Part shown: piece after piece, positions 25,161 through 33,550 of the stretch
Layout: each line of letters begins with the position of its first letter
Numbering within the stretch: the first letter of the stretch is position 1
NCBI RefSeq assembly: GCF_000526395.1
Contig: NZ_JAFZ01000001.1
Span: 62,001-126,000, forward strand
Origin: Aminobacterium mobile DSM 12262
GTDB taxonomy: Bacteria; Synergistota; Synergistia; Synergistales; Aminobacteriaceae
Reading direction: 5' to 3'
Length of the DNA stretch: 64,000 nucleotides
Program-made: the position numbers and the translations under genes
The notes under the pieces: model-generated
What the model was told of the DNA's origin: nothing
Seen by the model: the letters and a program-made list of their open reading frames with translations, nothing else
The model's database searches: none

Positions 25161-25217
25161 TATAATAGAGAATGGAGGAGACTCCCCGGGAATGCCCCCG
25201 AATTTGCATCCCCGGGG
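25161..25217 (+). promoter_or_regulatory. -10 box and GC-rich hairpin in the leader of the radical SAM gene
   Basis: TATAAT (25161-25166) is followed by an inverted repeat: CCCCGGGAATGC (25184-25195) and GCATCCCCGGGG (25206-25217) pair at 11 of 12 positions around a 10-base loop. It begins within about 12 bases of the predicted transcript start and 57 bases before the gene. It has no T-run, so it is not a simple terminator. Confidence 0.5.
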
Positions 25218-25273
25218 CTGCAGCCGTCCCCGAACCATAATAACAGTATCCTATGAGAATGGAAGGGGAAAAA

Positions 25274-26524
25274 ATGGACACGGAAGGGAAACTTATTATT
25301 CTTGCTGATGCAGCTAAATACGATGTATCATGTTCTTCCAGCGGAAGCCAACGTAAAAATCCGTCAGGAATAGGCAACGCCAGCCTTGGAGGAATATGTC
25401 ATTCGTGGACTGCTGATGGCCGGTGTGTCTCTCTTCTGAAAGTTCTTTTCTCAAACGATTGTATCTATGACTGTGCCTATTGTGTAAATCGACGAAGTGT
25501 CGACCGCCCACGAGCTACGTTCACTCCAGAGGAGCTTGCCGTACTCACCATTAATTTTTATCGCCGTAACTATATAGAAGGTCTATTCTTGAGCTCTGGC
25601 GTGTATAAATCTCCTAACCATACAATGGAGTGTTTGCTTCAAACACTTTTGCTTCTTCGGAAAAAGTATAGATTCGGCGGATATATACACACAAAGGTAA
25701 TTCCAGGTTCTGATCCAGCGCTCGTCGATGCTTTTGGACAATACACTGATCGCATGAGCGTCAATATTGAACTCCCCACAGAAAAAAGCCTTACATTGCT
25801 CGCTCCCCAAAAAAACAAGGAGTCGATCTTGCGTCCTATGAAACACCTCACGAAACGCATTAAAGAAAATCAACTGGAAAAGCCAACATGGCGTGGCAGG
25901 AAAGCCCCTCTTTTCGTTCCGGCAGGACAAAGTACACAGCTTATTGTAGGGGCAACCCCAGAAGATGATCTTACTGTCCTTCGTCTTTCTGAAAACCTTT
26001 ACTCTCACTACAACCTCAAGCGAGTATATTATTCTGCCTATGTTCCGGTCTCTGATAACCCGTTACTTCCAGCACTATCAACACCCCCCTTGCGGAGAGA
26101 GAACAGGCTGTACCAAGCTGACTGGCTACTTCGCTTCTATCGTTTCAAAGCTAGTGAGCTTCTTGATGAAAAGAGGCCCTATTTTGACCTGGATCTCGAT
26201 CCCAAAACAGATTGGGCTCTGCGGAACCTCCAATTTTTCCCTGTGGAGGTCAACAAAGCTTCGTACGAGCAGCTTCTTCGAGTTCCAGGCATTGGCGTAA
26301 AATCCGCCAAGAGAATCGTTGTTGCGAGAAAAAACAATATCATCTCTTTCGAGTTACTCTCCCGCCTCGGAGTCGTTATAAAGCGAGCTCAGTATTTTAT
26401 TACATGCAATGGAGTATTTCGCGGAGATAAAACTATGGATAAGACAAGACTCCGCCACCACTTTCTAGCAGAGCGGAGTAAATTCACATCGTATGGGCAG
26501 CAGCTCTTTCTCTTTGAATCATGA
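25274..26524 (+). CDS. Radical SAM protein of the putative DNA modification/repair family
   Basis: About 416 residues. The ATG at 25274 has GGAAGGGG just upstream; an ATG at 25253 in frame lacks one. The radical SAM motif is CIYDCAYC (around residue 72), and the C-terminal third has a helix-hairpin-helix (LLRVPGIGVKSAKRIVVARKNN), which implies nucleic acid binding. An early CHSWTADGRCVSLLKVLFSNDC adds more cysteines. This matches a family annotated as a putative DNA modification/repair radical SAM protein (TIGR03916 as I recall it). Its stop overlaps the start of its usual partner. The chemistry is unknown. Confidence 0.88.
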   Translation: MDTEGKLIILADAAKYDVSCSSSGSQRKNPSGIGNASLGGICHSWTADGRCVSLLKVLFSNDCIYDCAYCVNRRSVDRPRATFTPEELAVLTINFYRRNYIEGLFLSSGVYKSPNHTMECLLQTLLLLRKKYRFGGYIHTKVIPGSDPALVDAFGQYTDRMSVNIELPTEKSLTLLAPQKNKESILRPMKHLTKRIKENQLEKPTWRGRKAPLFVPAGQSTQLIVGATPEDDLTVLRLSENLYSHYNLKRVYYSAYVPVSDNPLLPALSTPPLRRENRLYQADWLLRFYRFKASELLDEKRPYFDLDLDPKTDWALRNLQFFPVEVNKASYEQLLRVPGIGVKSAKRIVVARKNNIISFELLSRLGVVIKRAQYFITCNGVFRGDKTMDKTRLRHHFLAERSKFTSYGQQLFLFES

Positions 26525-27312
26525 TCATTTACAGTTACGATAGCACTTTTGATGGTCTTTTATGCACTATTTTTGAAGCTTCTTTAAGGCAGCTTCGGCC
26601 AGAGAACATTATCAGAAGGCTTCAAGAGAGAGAGCAACAAAACCTTTTCCAGACTATTCATGTGGACACTCGCCCTAAAATAGCAGGGGCTGTTTATACT
26701 TTATTGAAGGAGCAAGGAGGACAGGAAGCTCTCACAACTGCATATTATGCCTTTCACGGGGATTTTCCTCAGATAGATATGGCCATTTTTAATTATTTGG
26801 AAATGGTTTGGAAAAGAGGGAAAGAAGCTCAAACTCTATTTTCTAATGAAAGTGTTCTACAAACACTTGACGCACAAAGGAAAGTATCGAGAGAACGCCA
26901 TATGTTTTGCGGCATTTTACGTTTCAAAGACCTCGGAGGTATTTTTTACGCCCCTATCGCCCCGGAACACTATATATTGCCTCTACTCGGTAACCACTTC
27001 GCTCACAGAATGGCTGATCAAAATTGGGTCATTCACGACACGGGGAGAGGCAAGGCATTGATTTACGATCAGCGATGTTGGTATGAAACGGACTTTCATC
27101 TCCAAAAATCTCTCAATATCCCACAAAGCGAGAAAGAGTATCAAAAGCTCTGGAAAACCTTTTTCAACAGCGTTACTATAACATCCCGAAGGAACAAAGG
27201 ACTCCAGAAAAGGAATATGCCAATGAAGTACTGGCGCTACCTTACAGAAATGGATGACTCCATCTCTCTTACTCCCCCTCGCTTTACTGATCCGAAAGAC
27301 AACAAAGATTAA
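26521..27312 (+). CDS. Partner DNA metabolism protein (DUF4130/TIGR03915 family)
   Basis: 263 residues, coupled by ATGA to the radical SAM gene. It has the N-terminal YSYDSTFDGLLCTIFEA typical of the family and the central FCGILRFKDLGGIFYAPIAPEHYILPLLGNHFAHRM with WVIHDTGRGKALIYD, the DUF4130 core. In some genomes this domain is fused to a uracil-DNA glycosylase, which is why the pair is linked with DNA repair. Biochemical function is not established. Its stop codon overlaps that of the convergent Na/Pi cotransporter by 4 bases. Confidence 0.85.
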   Translation: MIIYSYDSTFDGLLCTIFEASLRQLRPENIIRRLQEREQQNLFQTIHVDTRPKIAGAVYTLLKEQGGQEALTTAYYAFHGDFPQIDMAIFNYLEMVWKRGKEAQTLFSNESVLQTLDAQRKVSRERHMFCGILRFKDLGGIFYAPIAPEHYILPLLGNHFAHRMADQNWVIHDTGRGKALIYDQRCWYETDFHLQKSLNIPQSEKEYQKLWKTFFNSVTITSRRNKGLQKRNMPMKYWRYLTEMDDSISLTPPRFTDPKDNKD

Positions 27313-28925
27313 TGGCGATGAGTTTTAGCTATATCGATAGCTATAAAGGAAAGATTATGGGCATGGTCTCCAATTCTTTCCAAGTTACTTAAAATATCGA
27401 TGAAAATAACTCCTGCAGACGGCTGGCATTCCCCTCGGTTCAATCTCCTGATATGGCTTTTCCGAAGAGATTTCTCTTTTCTATCCACCTCTACCTCTAA
27501 CACGTCTATCACTTCATGAGCTTTATTTATATCTTCTTCTGCCACCGATTCGAGACTGAGGGTTACGGAACGGAAGACCGTATCGAACATATCTTCAAAC
27601 TCCGACAAGGCTACAGGAGAAAAATCCAGACGATGTTCCACCTTATACTCGTATAGTTCTATTAAATTTTGGCAGTGGTCGCCAACTCTTTCTATGTCGC
27701 TAATTCCATTCACATAAGAAGAAAGAACTGTGGAAAGATCACTTGGCAAGCCTTCTTGCCATATTTCCGCAGCATATTTTGCGATAGCATGGGTAAGCTC
27801 ATTCAATATTTTTTCCGATTCATTTACCTCTTCGACCATCTTTGAATCGTTCTCAAGAAAAGCTTTTTTTACCCCCTGTAACATAGAAAGAGCCACAACC
27901 CCCATACGAGCAATTTCTTTTTTAATAGCATCTACAGCTGCCGCAGGAGATGCCACAACAAGCTTGGGATCCAAATATTGAGGCCCAACCCGTATTCCAT
28001 TATCCTTAGTGGGAACCATCTTTTGAATAACTTTTACAAAAGGCGAAGTAAAGGGGAGGAAAAGAAGTGTATTAACAACATTAAAAAGAGTGTGGGCATT
28101 GGCAAGTTGTCGGGCAATTTCCGATGATGTAAGAACTACCGCCGTCTTGAAAATTGGTAAAAATAGCACGAAAATAAATACCCCGATAAGGTTAAACATC
28201 ACATGAGCCGCTGCCGCTTGTTTTGCAGACCTATTAGACCCTAAAGACGCGATAACAGCCGTTATAGTCGTACCTATATTATCTCCAAGAAGGATAGGAA
28301 TTGCCGCATCAAGAGTTAGAAGTCCCTGGCTTGCCATGGCAATGGTAAGACCAATGGTAGCAGAGCTTGCCTGAACAACCATAGTAACTAAAGTTCCTAC
28401 TAAAACACCTAAAAGGGGATTATGACCAAAAAGCAAGAAGAGGTCTTTTCGACCCTGAAGAAAGGACATTGCACTTTCCATAGTCTGCATTCCTAAAAAA
28501 AGGAGACCAAAACCTACCAGTCCATTCCCAATATACTTTCGCCGTTTAGATTTGCCAAAAACGGCAAGAATCATGCCTATCCCAATAACCGGGAGAGCAA
28601 AACTTTTAAACTTAAAGGCAATAATCTGGGCTGTTACAGTCGTCCCTATGTTAGCTCCCATAATAACCCCTACTGCCTGTTTCAGGGTCATTAAACCTGC
28701 ATGAACAAAACTTACAGTCATAACCGTTGTTCCGCTACTACTTTGAATAAGTATTGTCACTAATGTCCCAATAAGAACGCCTCGAACTGGTGTGCTGGTA
28801 AGCGAGCCAATCAACTTGCGTAATCTGTCTCCTGCCAAATCTTGCAAGGCATCGCTCATAAGCTTAATTCCAAACAGAAAAAGCCCAACACCACCCAGAA
28901 CTTGAAATATGCTTGAGAGTGGCAC
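27309..28925 (-). CDS. Na+/phosphate cotransporter with PhoU-like domain
   Basis: 538 residues starting with GTG after GGGGGG. Two inverted NptA-type repeats are seen, each with the QSS motif: LIQSSSGTTVMTVSFV near residue 60 and VVQASSATIGLTIAMAS near 185. About eight to nine membrane helices precede a cytoplasmic C-terminal ~190 residues with two PhoU-like three-helix repeats (SYVNGISDIERVGDHCQNL and SNLERIGDHAHNL). It imports phosphate with sodium, a second route beside PstSCAB, and its PhoU part probably senses or regulates. Confidence 0.9.
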   Translation of the reverse strand: MPLSSIFQVLGGVGLFLFGIKLMSDALQDLAGDRLRKLIGSLTSTPVRGVLIGTLVTILIQSSSGTTVMTVSFVHAGLMTLKQAVGVIMGANIGTTVTAQIIAFKFKSFALPVIGIGMILAVFGKSKRRKYIGNGLVGFGLLFLGMQTMESAMSFLQGRKDLFLLFGHNPLLGVLVGTLVTMVVQASSATIGLTIAMASQGLLTLDAAIPILLGDNIGTTITAVIASLGSNRSAKQAAAAHVMFNLIGVFIFVLFLPIFKTAVVLTSSEIARQLANAHTLFNVVNTLLFLPFTSPFVKVIQKMVPTKDNGIRVGPQYLDPKLVVASPAAAVDAIKKEIARMGVVALSMLQGVKKAFLENDSKMVEEVNESEKILNELTHAIAKYAAEIWQEGLPSDLSTVLSSYVNGISDIERVGDHCQNLIELYEYKVEHRLDFSPVALSEFEDMFDTVFRSVTLSLESVAEEDINKAHEVIDVLEVEVDRKEKSLRKSHIRRLNRGECQPSAGVIFIDILSNLERIGDHAHNLSFIAIDIAKTHRH

Positions 28926-29021
28926 CTGTACAATCCCCCCGGATAATAGAAATATAAAAACGCCCTACATACAAAAATTTGCTTTAAGCTCTTATCTTTA
29001 AACGTACTTTATAATCTCTCT

Positions 29022-29822
29022 TTATTGTATAAGTGATCGATTTTCTTCCACAATTGCAAGCATTTCATTGTGAATGAACCCGTTACTACAGAGAACATCC
29101 TGATTTCCAAGCCCCTGAATAGAATTGCCACTCCAATCTGTTACAAGCCCTCCAGCTTCCTCAAGAAGAAGAATTCCCCCATAAAAATCCCAAGGTTTCA
29201 GATCCATTTCAAGATAGCTATCAAGCCTTCCACAAGCTACATAAGCAACATCCAGAGAGGCCGCTCCTCTCCGACGCACGTCATGACACTGCTCATAGAC
29301 TTTCATTACAAGAGAAATTTCTTTTTTCCCGAGCTCTTTATTGTAAGCAGTTCCGAAACCGACAAGACTTTCTGAAAGAGTTGATGTTGTCGAAACATGA
29401 ATAGGTGTGCCATTTAAAAAAGCCCCTTTTCCTCTCACAGCAGAAAAAAACTCTTCATTAATGGGATCGTAAATATAACTCCTTTGAACAGTTCCCCTCT
29501 CAACATATGCTAGAGAAATGGCGAAAGCAGGATAGTTATGATAAAAATTTACCGTTCCATCGATAGGGTCAAGCACAAATGCCTTATTGCAAAGTTGAGC
29601 TTTATCGCGAGACGATGACGATTCTTCAGCTACAATAACACTTTCCGGGGAAAGCTTTTGGAGATGACTAACTATAAATCGCTCTACTTCTATATCCGTT
29701 GCCGTTGTATAGTCTGACAACGATCTTCGACGAGCAATATATGTACTTTTTCGTTCTTTAATAATATCTCCCGCCTCTTTCAATAAAGAGATCAAAGATG
29801 CGGATAAAACGTCAATAACCAA
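29022..29822 (-). CDS. Inositol monophosphatase family protein
   Basis: 266 residues starting with TTG, 7 bases after GGAG. It has the metal-binding motifs of the family: VAEES (around 60-64), DPIDGTVNF and WDFYGGILLLEEAGG. It needs Mg2+ and removes phosphate from inositol-1-phosphate or related substrates such as fructose-1,6-bisphosphate or 3'-phosphoadenosine compounds. Specificity cannot be set from sequence. A small unknown gene lies just upstream on the same strand. Confidence 0.9.
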   Translation of the reverse strand: MVIDVLSASLISLLKEAGDIIKERKSTYIARRRSLSDYTTATDIEVERFIVSHLQKLSPESVIVAEESSSSRDKAQLCNKAFVLDPIDGTVNFYHNYPAFAISLAYVERGTVQRSYIYDPINEEFFSAVRGKGAFLNGTPIHVSTTSTLSESLVGFGTAYNKELGKKEISLVMKVYEQCHDVRRRGAASLDVAYVACGRLDSYLEMDLKPWDFYGGILLLEEAGGLVTDWSGNSIQGLGNQDVLCSNGFIHNEMLAIVEENRSLIQ

Positions 29823-29852
29823 AGTATGTCTCCTTTTTACCTAGAGTTTCTT

Positions 29853-30095
29853 CTACTTTTCTATATAAAGAGAAACTCTTTTACCATAATTTTTTTTCGC
29901 TTTTTTTAAATATTCTGTTACTGCCTCAAAAGGCAAATTTCTATCGACTGCGAGAGCTGTTATCTCATCACCAATTTGCTGCCAAAAAATATGACTTTTT
30001 AAGCCTCTCTTTTCTTCCTCTTCTTCAGGAATCATGGAGTATAGACATTGATGTTCACTCTCTTCTGGAAGATCAGAAATTATTATCTTCCACAT
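29853..30095 (-). CDS. Small unknown acidic protein
   Basis: About 80 residues. The ATG at 30095 has GGGGGAAG about 12 bases upstream; the frame extends to 30128 without a better start. No signal peptide or membrane segment. The sequence is acidic in the first half (PEESEHQCLYSMIPEEEEEKRG) and basic at the end (YLKKAKKNYGKRVSLYIEK). I do not recognise a family. It precedes the inositol phosphatase by 30 bases and may be cotranscribed. Confidence 0.6.
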   Translation of the reverse strand: MWKIIISDLPEESEHQCLYSMIPEEEEEKRGLKSHIFWQQIGDEITALAVDRNLPFEAVTEYLKKAKKNYGKRVSLYIEK

Positions 30096-30219
30096 GCTAT
30101 ACACATCGCTTCCCCCTTGTCTCTTCAATCCTTTTATTTCAAGCTACACAGACGGCTTTGATCATATACCGAACCCTACGTAAATGGAAGGGTCCATTCA
30201 TAACTCAGGGAATGTTTTC

Positions 30220-30248
30220 TTGACTAAATTATTGTACAGTGTTACTAT
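30220..30248 (+). promoter_or_regulatory. Promoter of the glycine betaine operon
   Basis: TTGACT (30220-30225), 17 bases, TACTAT (30243-30248). It would give a leader of almost 400 bases before the first start codon. Confidence 0.55.
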
Positions 30249-30254
30249 TTGCCC

Positions 30255-30330
30255 CATCATGCTCACGGGCCCTACGAAGCAAGCAACCTTACGCTCACGA
30301 AGGGAGGTGGCTGAAAGGGTTGGAGAGTTA
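30255..30330 (+). ncRNA. Candidate SAM-I (S-box)-like leader element
   Basis: The 5' end of the predicted transcript contains GGGCCCTACGAAGC and then GCAACC, close to the S-box core GGCCC-n-AYGAAGC...GCAACC seen in B. subtilis yitJ-type leaders. A small CCTT/AAGG hairpin follows and then AGGTGGCTGAA, a partial match to AGGTGCTAA. The 5' strand of P1/P2 is not evident, so the element is incomplete or a variant. A betaine importer could supply methyl groups for methionine, which would fit SAM control; this is inference. Confidence 0.3.
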
Positions 30331-30464
30331 GACAACAAAATTATAAAAAAGAGAAATTTGAGCATTACTTGTTCTATACTTCACAGTAATCACGCTGCAA
30401 ATATCGTTTTTAAACGAAACACTCATATGTTGAAACAAAATATATAAGCGTTTTTTCAGTAGAT

Positions 30465-30489
30465 GGGAGTTATAATATCTCCCCTTTTT
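30465..30489 (+). terminator. Terminator-like hairpin in the betaine leader
   Basis: GGGAG (30465-30469) pairs with CTCCC (30479-30483) over a 9-base AT-rich loop and is followed by CTTTTT. The stem is short, as expected if it competes with another structure. Confidence 0.45.
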
Positions 30490-30647
30490 CTGTGTTGTAT
30501 ATTCCCCTATTCAATACTACCAATGAGTATTTATTTTAAGGCACTTTCCTTTAAATTAAGGGAGAAGTCTCTTTTTTATATTCAGAAATACCCGCTCTAT
30601 TTCCCTCACCAGCATATCTACTATCCCATCAAAAGGAGTGGATACAT

Positions 30648-31667
30648 TTGAAGAAAAACCTTTTAAAGAAAACCATACTTATAGGCGTATGTCTGTTGAT
30701 TATTTTCAGTGCCGAAACCTTGCCATTACGAGCAGCAGAAGGGAAAGTAACTTTCATTGACTTCAGCTGGGATAGCGTACAAATACACAATCGGATAGCT
30801 GGCTACATCATAACGTATGGCTATGGGAGAGAAACTGATTATATGTTTGCTGAATCTCTTCCAGGGCTTCTTGGTATCGAACGGGGAGATGCCCAAATCA
30901 CTATGGAACTTTGGGCAGATAATGTTCATGAATGGTGGCAAAAAGCACAAAAGAAGGGGAAAGTTGTATCCCTCGGAGAGAATTTCCCCGATGCACCGCA
31001 AGGATGGTATGTACCCACCTATGTAATCAAAGGGGACAAAGCCCGCAAGTTACAACCTGTAGCTCCCCTTCTGAAAAACGTAAAGGATCTCCCAAAATAT
31101 TGGAAGTTGTTTAGAGATCCGGAGGAACCATCAAAAGGTCGATTTTACAATGGCCCGGCAGGGTGGAAAGTTCATAGCATCAACCTTAATAAGTTAAAAG
31201 CTTACAATCTTTATAAAACATATGAAGCTTTTGACCCTGGTTCTCAGACAGCTCTTGCATCAGCCATCGCTTCAGCTTACGAAAAAGGTGAACCTGTTTT
31301 GGCCTACTATTGGGAGCCTACAGCCATTATGGGTAAATATTCCATGACAAAGTTAGAGGAGCCTCCCTACAATAAAAAAATATGGGAAACCACTCGAAAA
31401 TGTGCTTTCCCTTCGGCAAAGGTCTTAATTTTGGCAAACTCCCAATTCGTTCTATCCAACCCTGATATTGCAGAATTTTTAAAAAGATATCAAACCACTA
31501 TCGACCAAAATAACAACGCTCTAGCTTACATGAGAGACACGAATTCCACTGTTATGGAAACAGCGATCTGGTTTTTAAAAACATATTCGAGTGTTTGGAA
31601 GGAATGGGTTCAAGATGAATTGATAATTAAAAAAATTGAAATGGCCCTTGAAAAGGGGACATTTTAG
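30648..31667 (+). CDS. opuAC: Glycine betaine/proline ABC transporter substrate-binding protein
   Basis: 339 residues starting with TTG after AAAAGGAG. A signal peptide (cleavage near RAA) is followed by an OpuAC domain: VTFIDFSWDSVQIHNRIAGYI, ITMELWADNVHEWW and PNGPAG-like FYNGPAGWKVHSINL. Trp and Tyr residues for a quaternary-amine cage are plentiful (WDS, WYVPTYV, YYWEPTAIMGKY). It binds glycine betaine, proline betaine or a related compound in the periplasm. Confidence 0.88.
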   Translation: MKKNLLKKTILIGVCLLIIFSAETLPLRAAEGKVTFIDFSWDSVQIHNRIAGYIITYGYGRETDYMFAESLPGLLGIERGDAQITMELWADNVHEWWQKAQKKGKVVSLGENFPDAPQGWYVPTYVIKGDKARKLQPVAPLLKNVKDLPKYWKLFRDPEEPSKGRFYNGPAGWKVHSINLNKLKAYNLYKTYEAFDPGSQTALASAIASAYEKGEPVLAYYWEPTAIMGKYSMTKLEEPPYNKKIWETTRKCAFPSAKVLILANSQFVLSNPDIAEFLKRYQTTIDQNNNALAYMRDTNSTVMETAIWFLKTYSSVWKEWVQDELIIKKIEMALEKGTF

Positions 31668-31668
31668 G

Positions 31669-32532
31669 ATGATACAGAACCAGAACAATCAAAATCTAGA
31701 AACAGTCCTTGAAATAAAAGATCTATGGAAGGTCTACGCAAGAAACAATATGAACATAGATGTAGAAAACAAGGACTTGATTGCTCAACTTGACAAATCA
31801 GAAGACACTATAGTGGCCATACGAGGTGTATCCCTCTCAGTCAGACGGGGAGAGGTTTTTGTCATTATGGGCCTTTCAGGAAGTGGAAAATCTACATTAA
31901 TTCGATGCATTCTCCGCCTCATTGAACCGACATCTGGGAAAATACAGGCAAACGGGCAAGAAGTTACAGCTCTTTCCCAAAAAGAACTTATCGAGTTCCG
32001 GAGAAAGCACGTAGCTATGGTCTTTCAGCATTACGGATTACTACCCCATAAGACAATACTCCAAAATGTAGCTTTTGGGCTGAAACTACAGGGTATTCCA
32101 AAAGAAGAAAGAGAGGAACGTTCTCGCTCCACTTTGAACCATGTCGGCTTGGAAGGATGGGAGAATTATTACCCTCAATCTCTAAGTGGAGGAATGAGAC
32201 AACGTGTAGGCATTGCGCGAGCTCTTGTAATGGACGCTCCTATTTTGCTTATGGATGAGCCTTTCAGTGGCCTTGACCCCCTTATAAGAAGGGAGATGCA
32301 AGACGAACTTGCCCGCCTCCAACAAGAGCTTCATAAGACTATCTTTTTCGTCACGCATGATTTGGATGAAGCCATACAACTTGGAGACAGGATGGCCATC
32401 ATGAAAAACGGGACTATTGTTCAAACAGGTCGTCCTACCCATATTCTTGCAAATCCAGCTGATAGCTACGTTGCGAGATTTGTCCAAGATAAACGGCATC
32501 AGTTAGAAAGAGCGAATAAAGAATCTTTTTAA
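31669..32532 (+). CDS. opuAA: Glycine betaine/proline ABC transporter ATP-binding protein
   Basis: About 287 residues. The ATG lies 1 base after the preceding stop. Walker A GLSGSGKST, Q-loop MVFQHYGLLPHKT (the QHxxLxPH form typical of OpuAA/ProV), signature LSGGMRQR, Walker B ILLMDEPFSGLDP and H-loop VTHDLDEA are present. It is shorter than ProV (about 400) and lacks the C-terminal CBS pair used for osmosensing in OpuA, so activity may not be osmotically gated. Confidence 0.92.
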   Translation: MIQNQNNQNLETVLEIKDLWKVYARNNMNIDVENKDLIAQLDKSEDTIVAIRGVSLSVRRGEVFVIMGLSGSGKSTLIRCILRLIEPTSGKIQANGQEVTALSQKELIEFRRKHVAMVFQHYGLLPHKTILQNVAFGLKLQGIPKEEREERSRSTLNHVGLEGWENYYPQSLSGGMRQRVGIARALVMDAPILLMDEPFSGLDPLIRREMQDELARLQQELHKTIFFVTHDLDEAIQLGDRMAIMKNGTIVQTGRPTHILANPADSYVARFVQDKRHQLERANKESF

Positions 32533-32578
32533 TAGGGAAACAATATCAACGAGATATAAAAGGAAGGGGAGAAAAACC

Positions 32579-33430
32579 ATATTTCCGGAAACGCTTGAAT
32601 TTCATATTGCAGATTTCGTAAATAGTGGAGTGGACTATCTTCTTGAAAAGTTAGCCCCTACCTTCGACAGTATCGCCAACGGCATTTTAGAGGTACTTCT
32701 AGGAATAGAAAACTTGTTAAGCGCAATCCCTTGGTGGGGCTATGTGTTCCTTGTAGGTTTCTTAGCTTGGAAAGCTACAAAACGTTTATGCTCAACGATC
32801 ATTTTACCCATGTCTATCCTGATTATAGGAATCTTTGGATTATGGGAACTTGCTATAGGAACACTCTCCATCGTCGTTGCAGCAGTAATTTTAGCACTTT
32901 TGATGGGAGTCCCCCTGGGAATACTCATAGCAAAAGTTCACTGTGTAGGGCCTATTTTTCATCCTATTTTGGATGCCATGCAAACGATGCCAAGTTTTGT
33001 TTATCTCATTCCAGCCATGATGTTTTTTGGTTTGGGGAAAGTCCCAGCCGTACTGGCCACCCTTATCTATTCTCTACCGCCAGTAATACGCTTAACAGCT
33101 CTTGGGCTCAAACAAGTTCCCAAACCAGCTCAAGAAGCGGCTATCGCGTATGGAGCGACGTCGTGGCAATTGTTAAAAGAGGTGCAACTTCCGCTAGCTA
33201 TGCCCACTATTATGGCTGGAGTTAACCAAACAACAATGATGGCGCTGTCTATGGTAGTTGTAGCCTCAATGATCGGCGCTCAAGGGTTGGGGCAGGAGGT
33301 TCTTCTTTCTATTAACCGTATCGATATGGGACGCGGTTTCGAAGCAGGAATCAGCATTGTCATTATGGCTATTGCCATAGATAGGATCACCCAGGGTTTT
33401 GCTCGTCACCTGGATCCGACGAAACGTTAA
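32579..33430 (+). CDS. opuAB: Glycine betaine/proline ABC transporter permease, probable AUA start
   Basis: 283 residues if started at ATA 32579, which follows AGGAAGGGGAG by 8 bases. The first ordinary start is GTG 32630, which has no clear ribosome site and would remove the family's usual N-terminal stretch (EFHIADFVNSGVDYLLE, like the amphipathic start of OpuAB/ProW before FVDW). No ATG, GTG or TTG lies between the previous stop and 32579 in this frame. It has about six membrane segments and the EAA loop KPAQEAAIAYGATSWQLLKEVQLP. It forms the channel with OpuAA. Confidence 0.85.
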   Translation: MFPETLEFHIADFVNSGVDYLLEKLAPTFDSIANGILEVLLGIENLLSAIPWWGYVFLVGFLAWKATKRLCSTIILPMSILIIGIFGLWELAIGTLSIVVAAVILALLMGVPLGILIAKVHCVGPIFHPILDAMQTMPSFVYLIPAMMFFGLGKVPAVLATLIYSLPPVIRLTALGLKQVPKPAQEAAIAYGATSWQLLKEVQLPLAMPTIMAGVNQTTMMALSMVVVASMIGAQGLGQEVLLSINRIDMGRGFEAGISIVIMAIAIDRITQGFARHLDPTKR

Positions 33431-33458
33431 AGGATCTTTAAATAAACAACTTTTCGAA

Positions 33459-33484
33459 AAGGGGCTGTACAGCCCCTTCTTTTG
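33459..33484 (+). terminator. Terminator of the betaine operon
   Basis: A 20-base perfect palindrome (AAGGGGCTGT with its complement, 33459-33478) followed by CTTTT. Confidence 0.85.
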
Positions 33485-33487
33485 TAC

Positions 33488-33496
33488 TGATATAAT
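33488..33496 (+). promoter_or_regulatory. Extended -10 promoter of the helicase gene
   Basis: TGATATAAT (TGnTATAAT) just after the upstream terminator; no good -35 hexamer. Confidence 0.5.
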
Positions 33497-33550
33497 ATAA
33501 AAATAATAAGTTGGAAGGTATTATCTAAGTAAAGGGAGATCTCAGTAGAT

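Larger units (their letters stand above)
30096..30647 (+). other. Long leader/intergenic region before the glycine betaine importer
   Basis: About 550 bases without a convincing gene. Two frames in it (30184-30447 and 30463-30651) lack ribosome sites and family resemblance. It holds a promoter (30220-30248), an S-box-like core string (30255-30330), a CGTTT/AAACG hairpin near 30405 and a terminator-like hairpin (30465-30489). The rest is AT-rich. Confidence 0.6.

Noticed and set aside
30255-30330. Firm call of a SAM-I riboswitch
   Set aside because: Only part of the consensus is seen and P1/P2 strands are not evident, so it is kept only as a low-confidence candidate.
30184-30651. Two short frames in the betaine leader
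   Set aside because: No ribosome site and no recognisable sequence; they overlap the promoter and leader elements.
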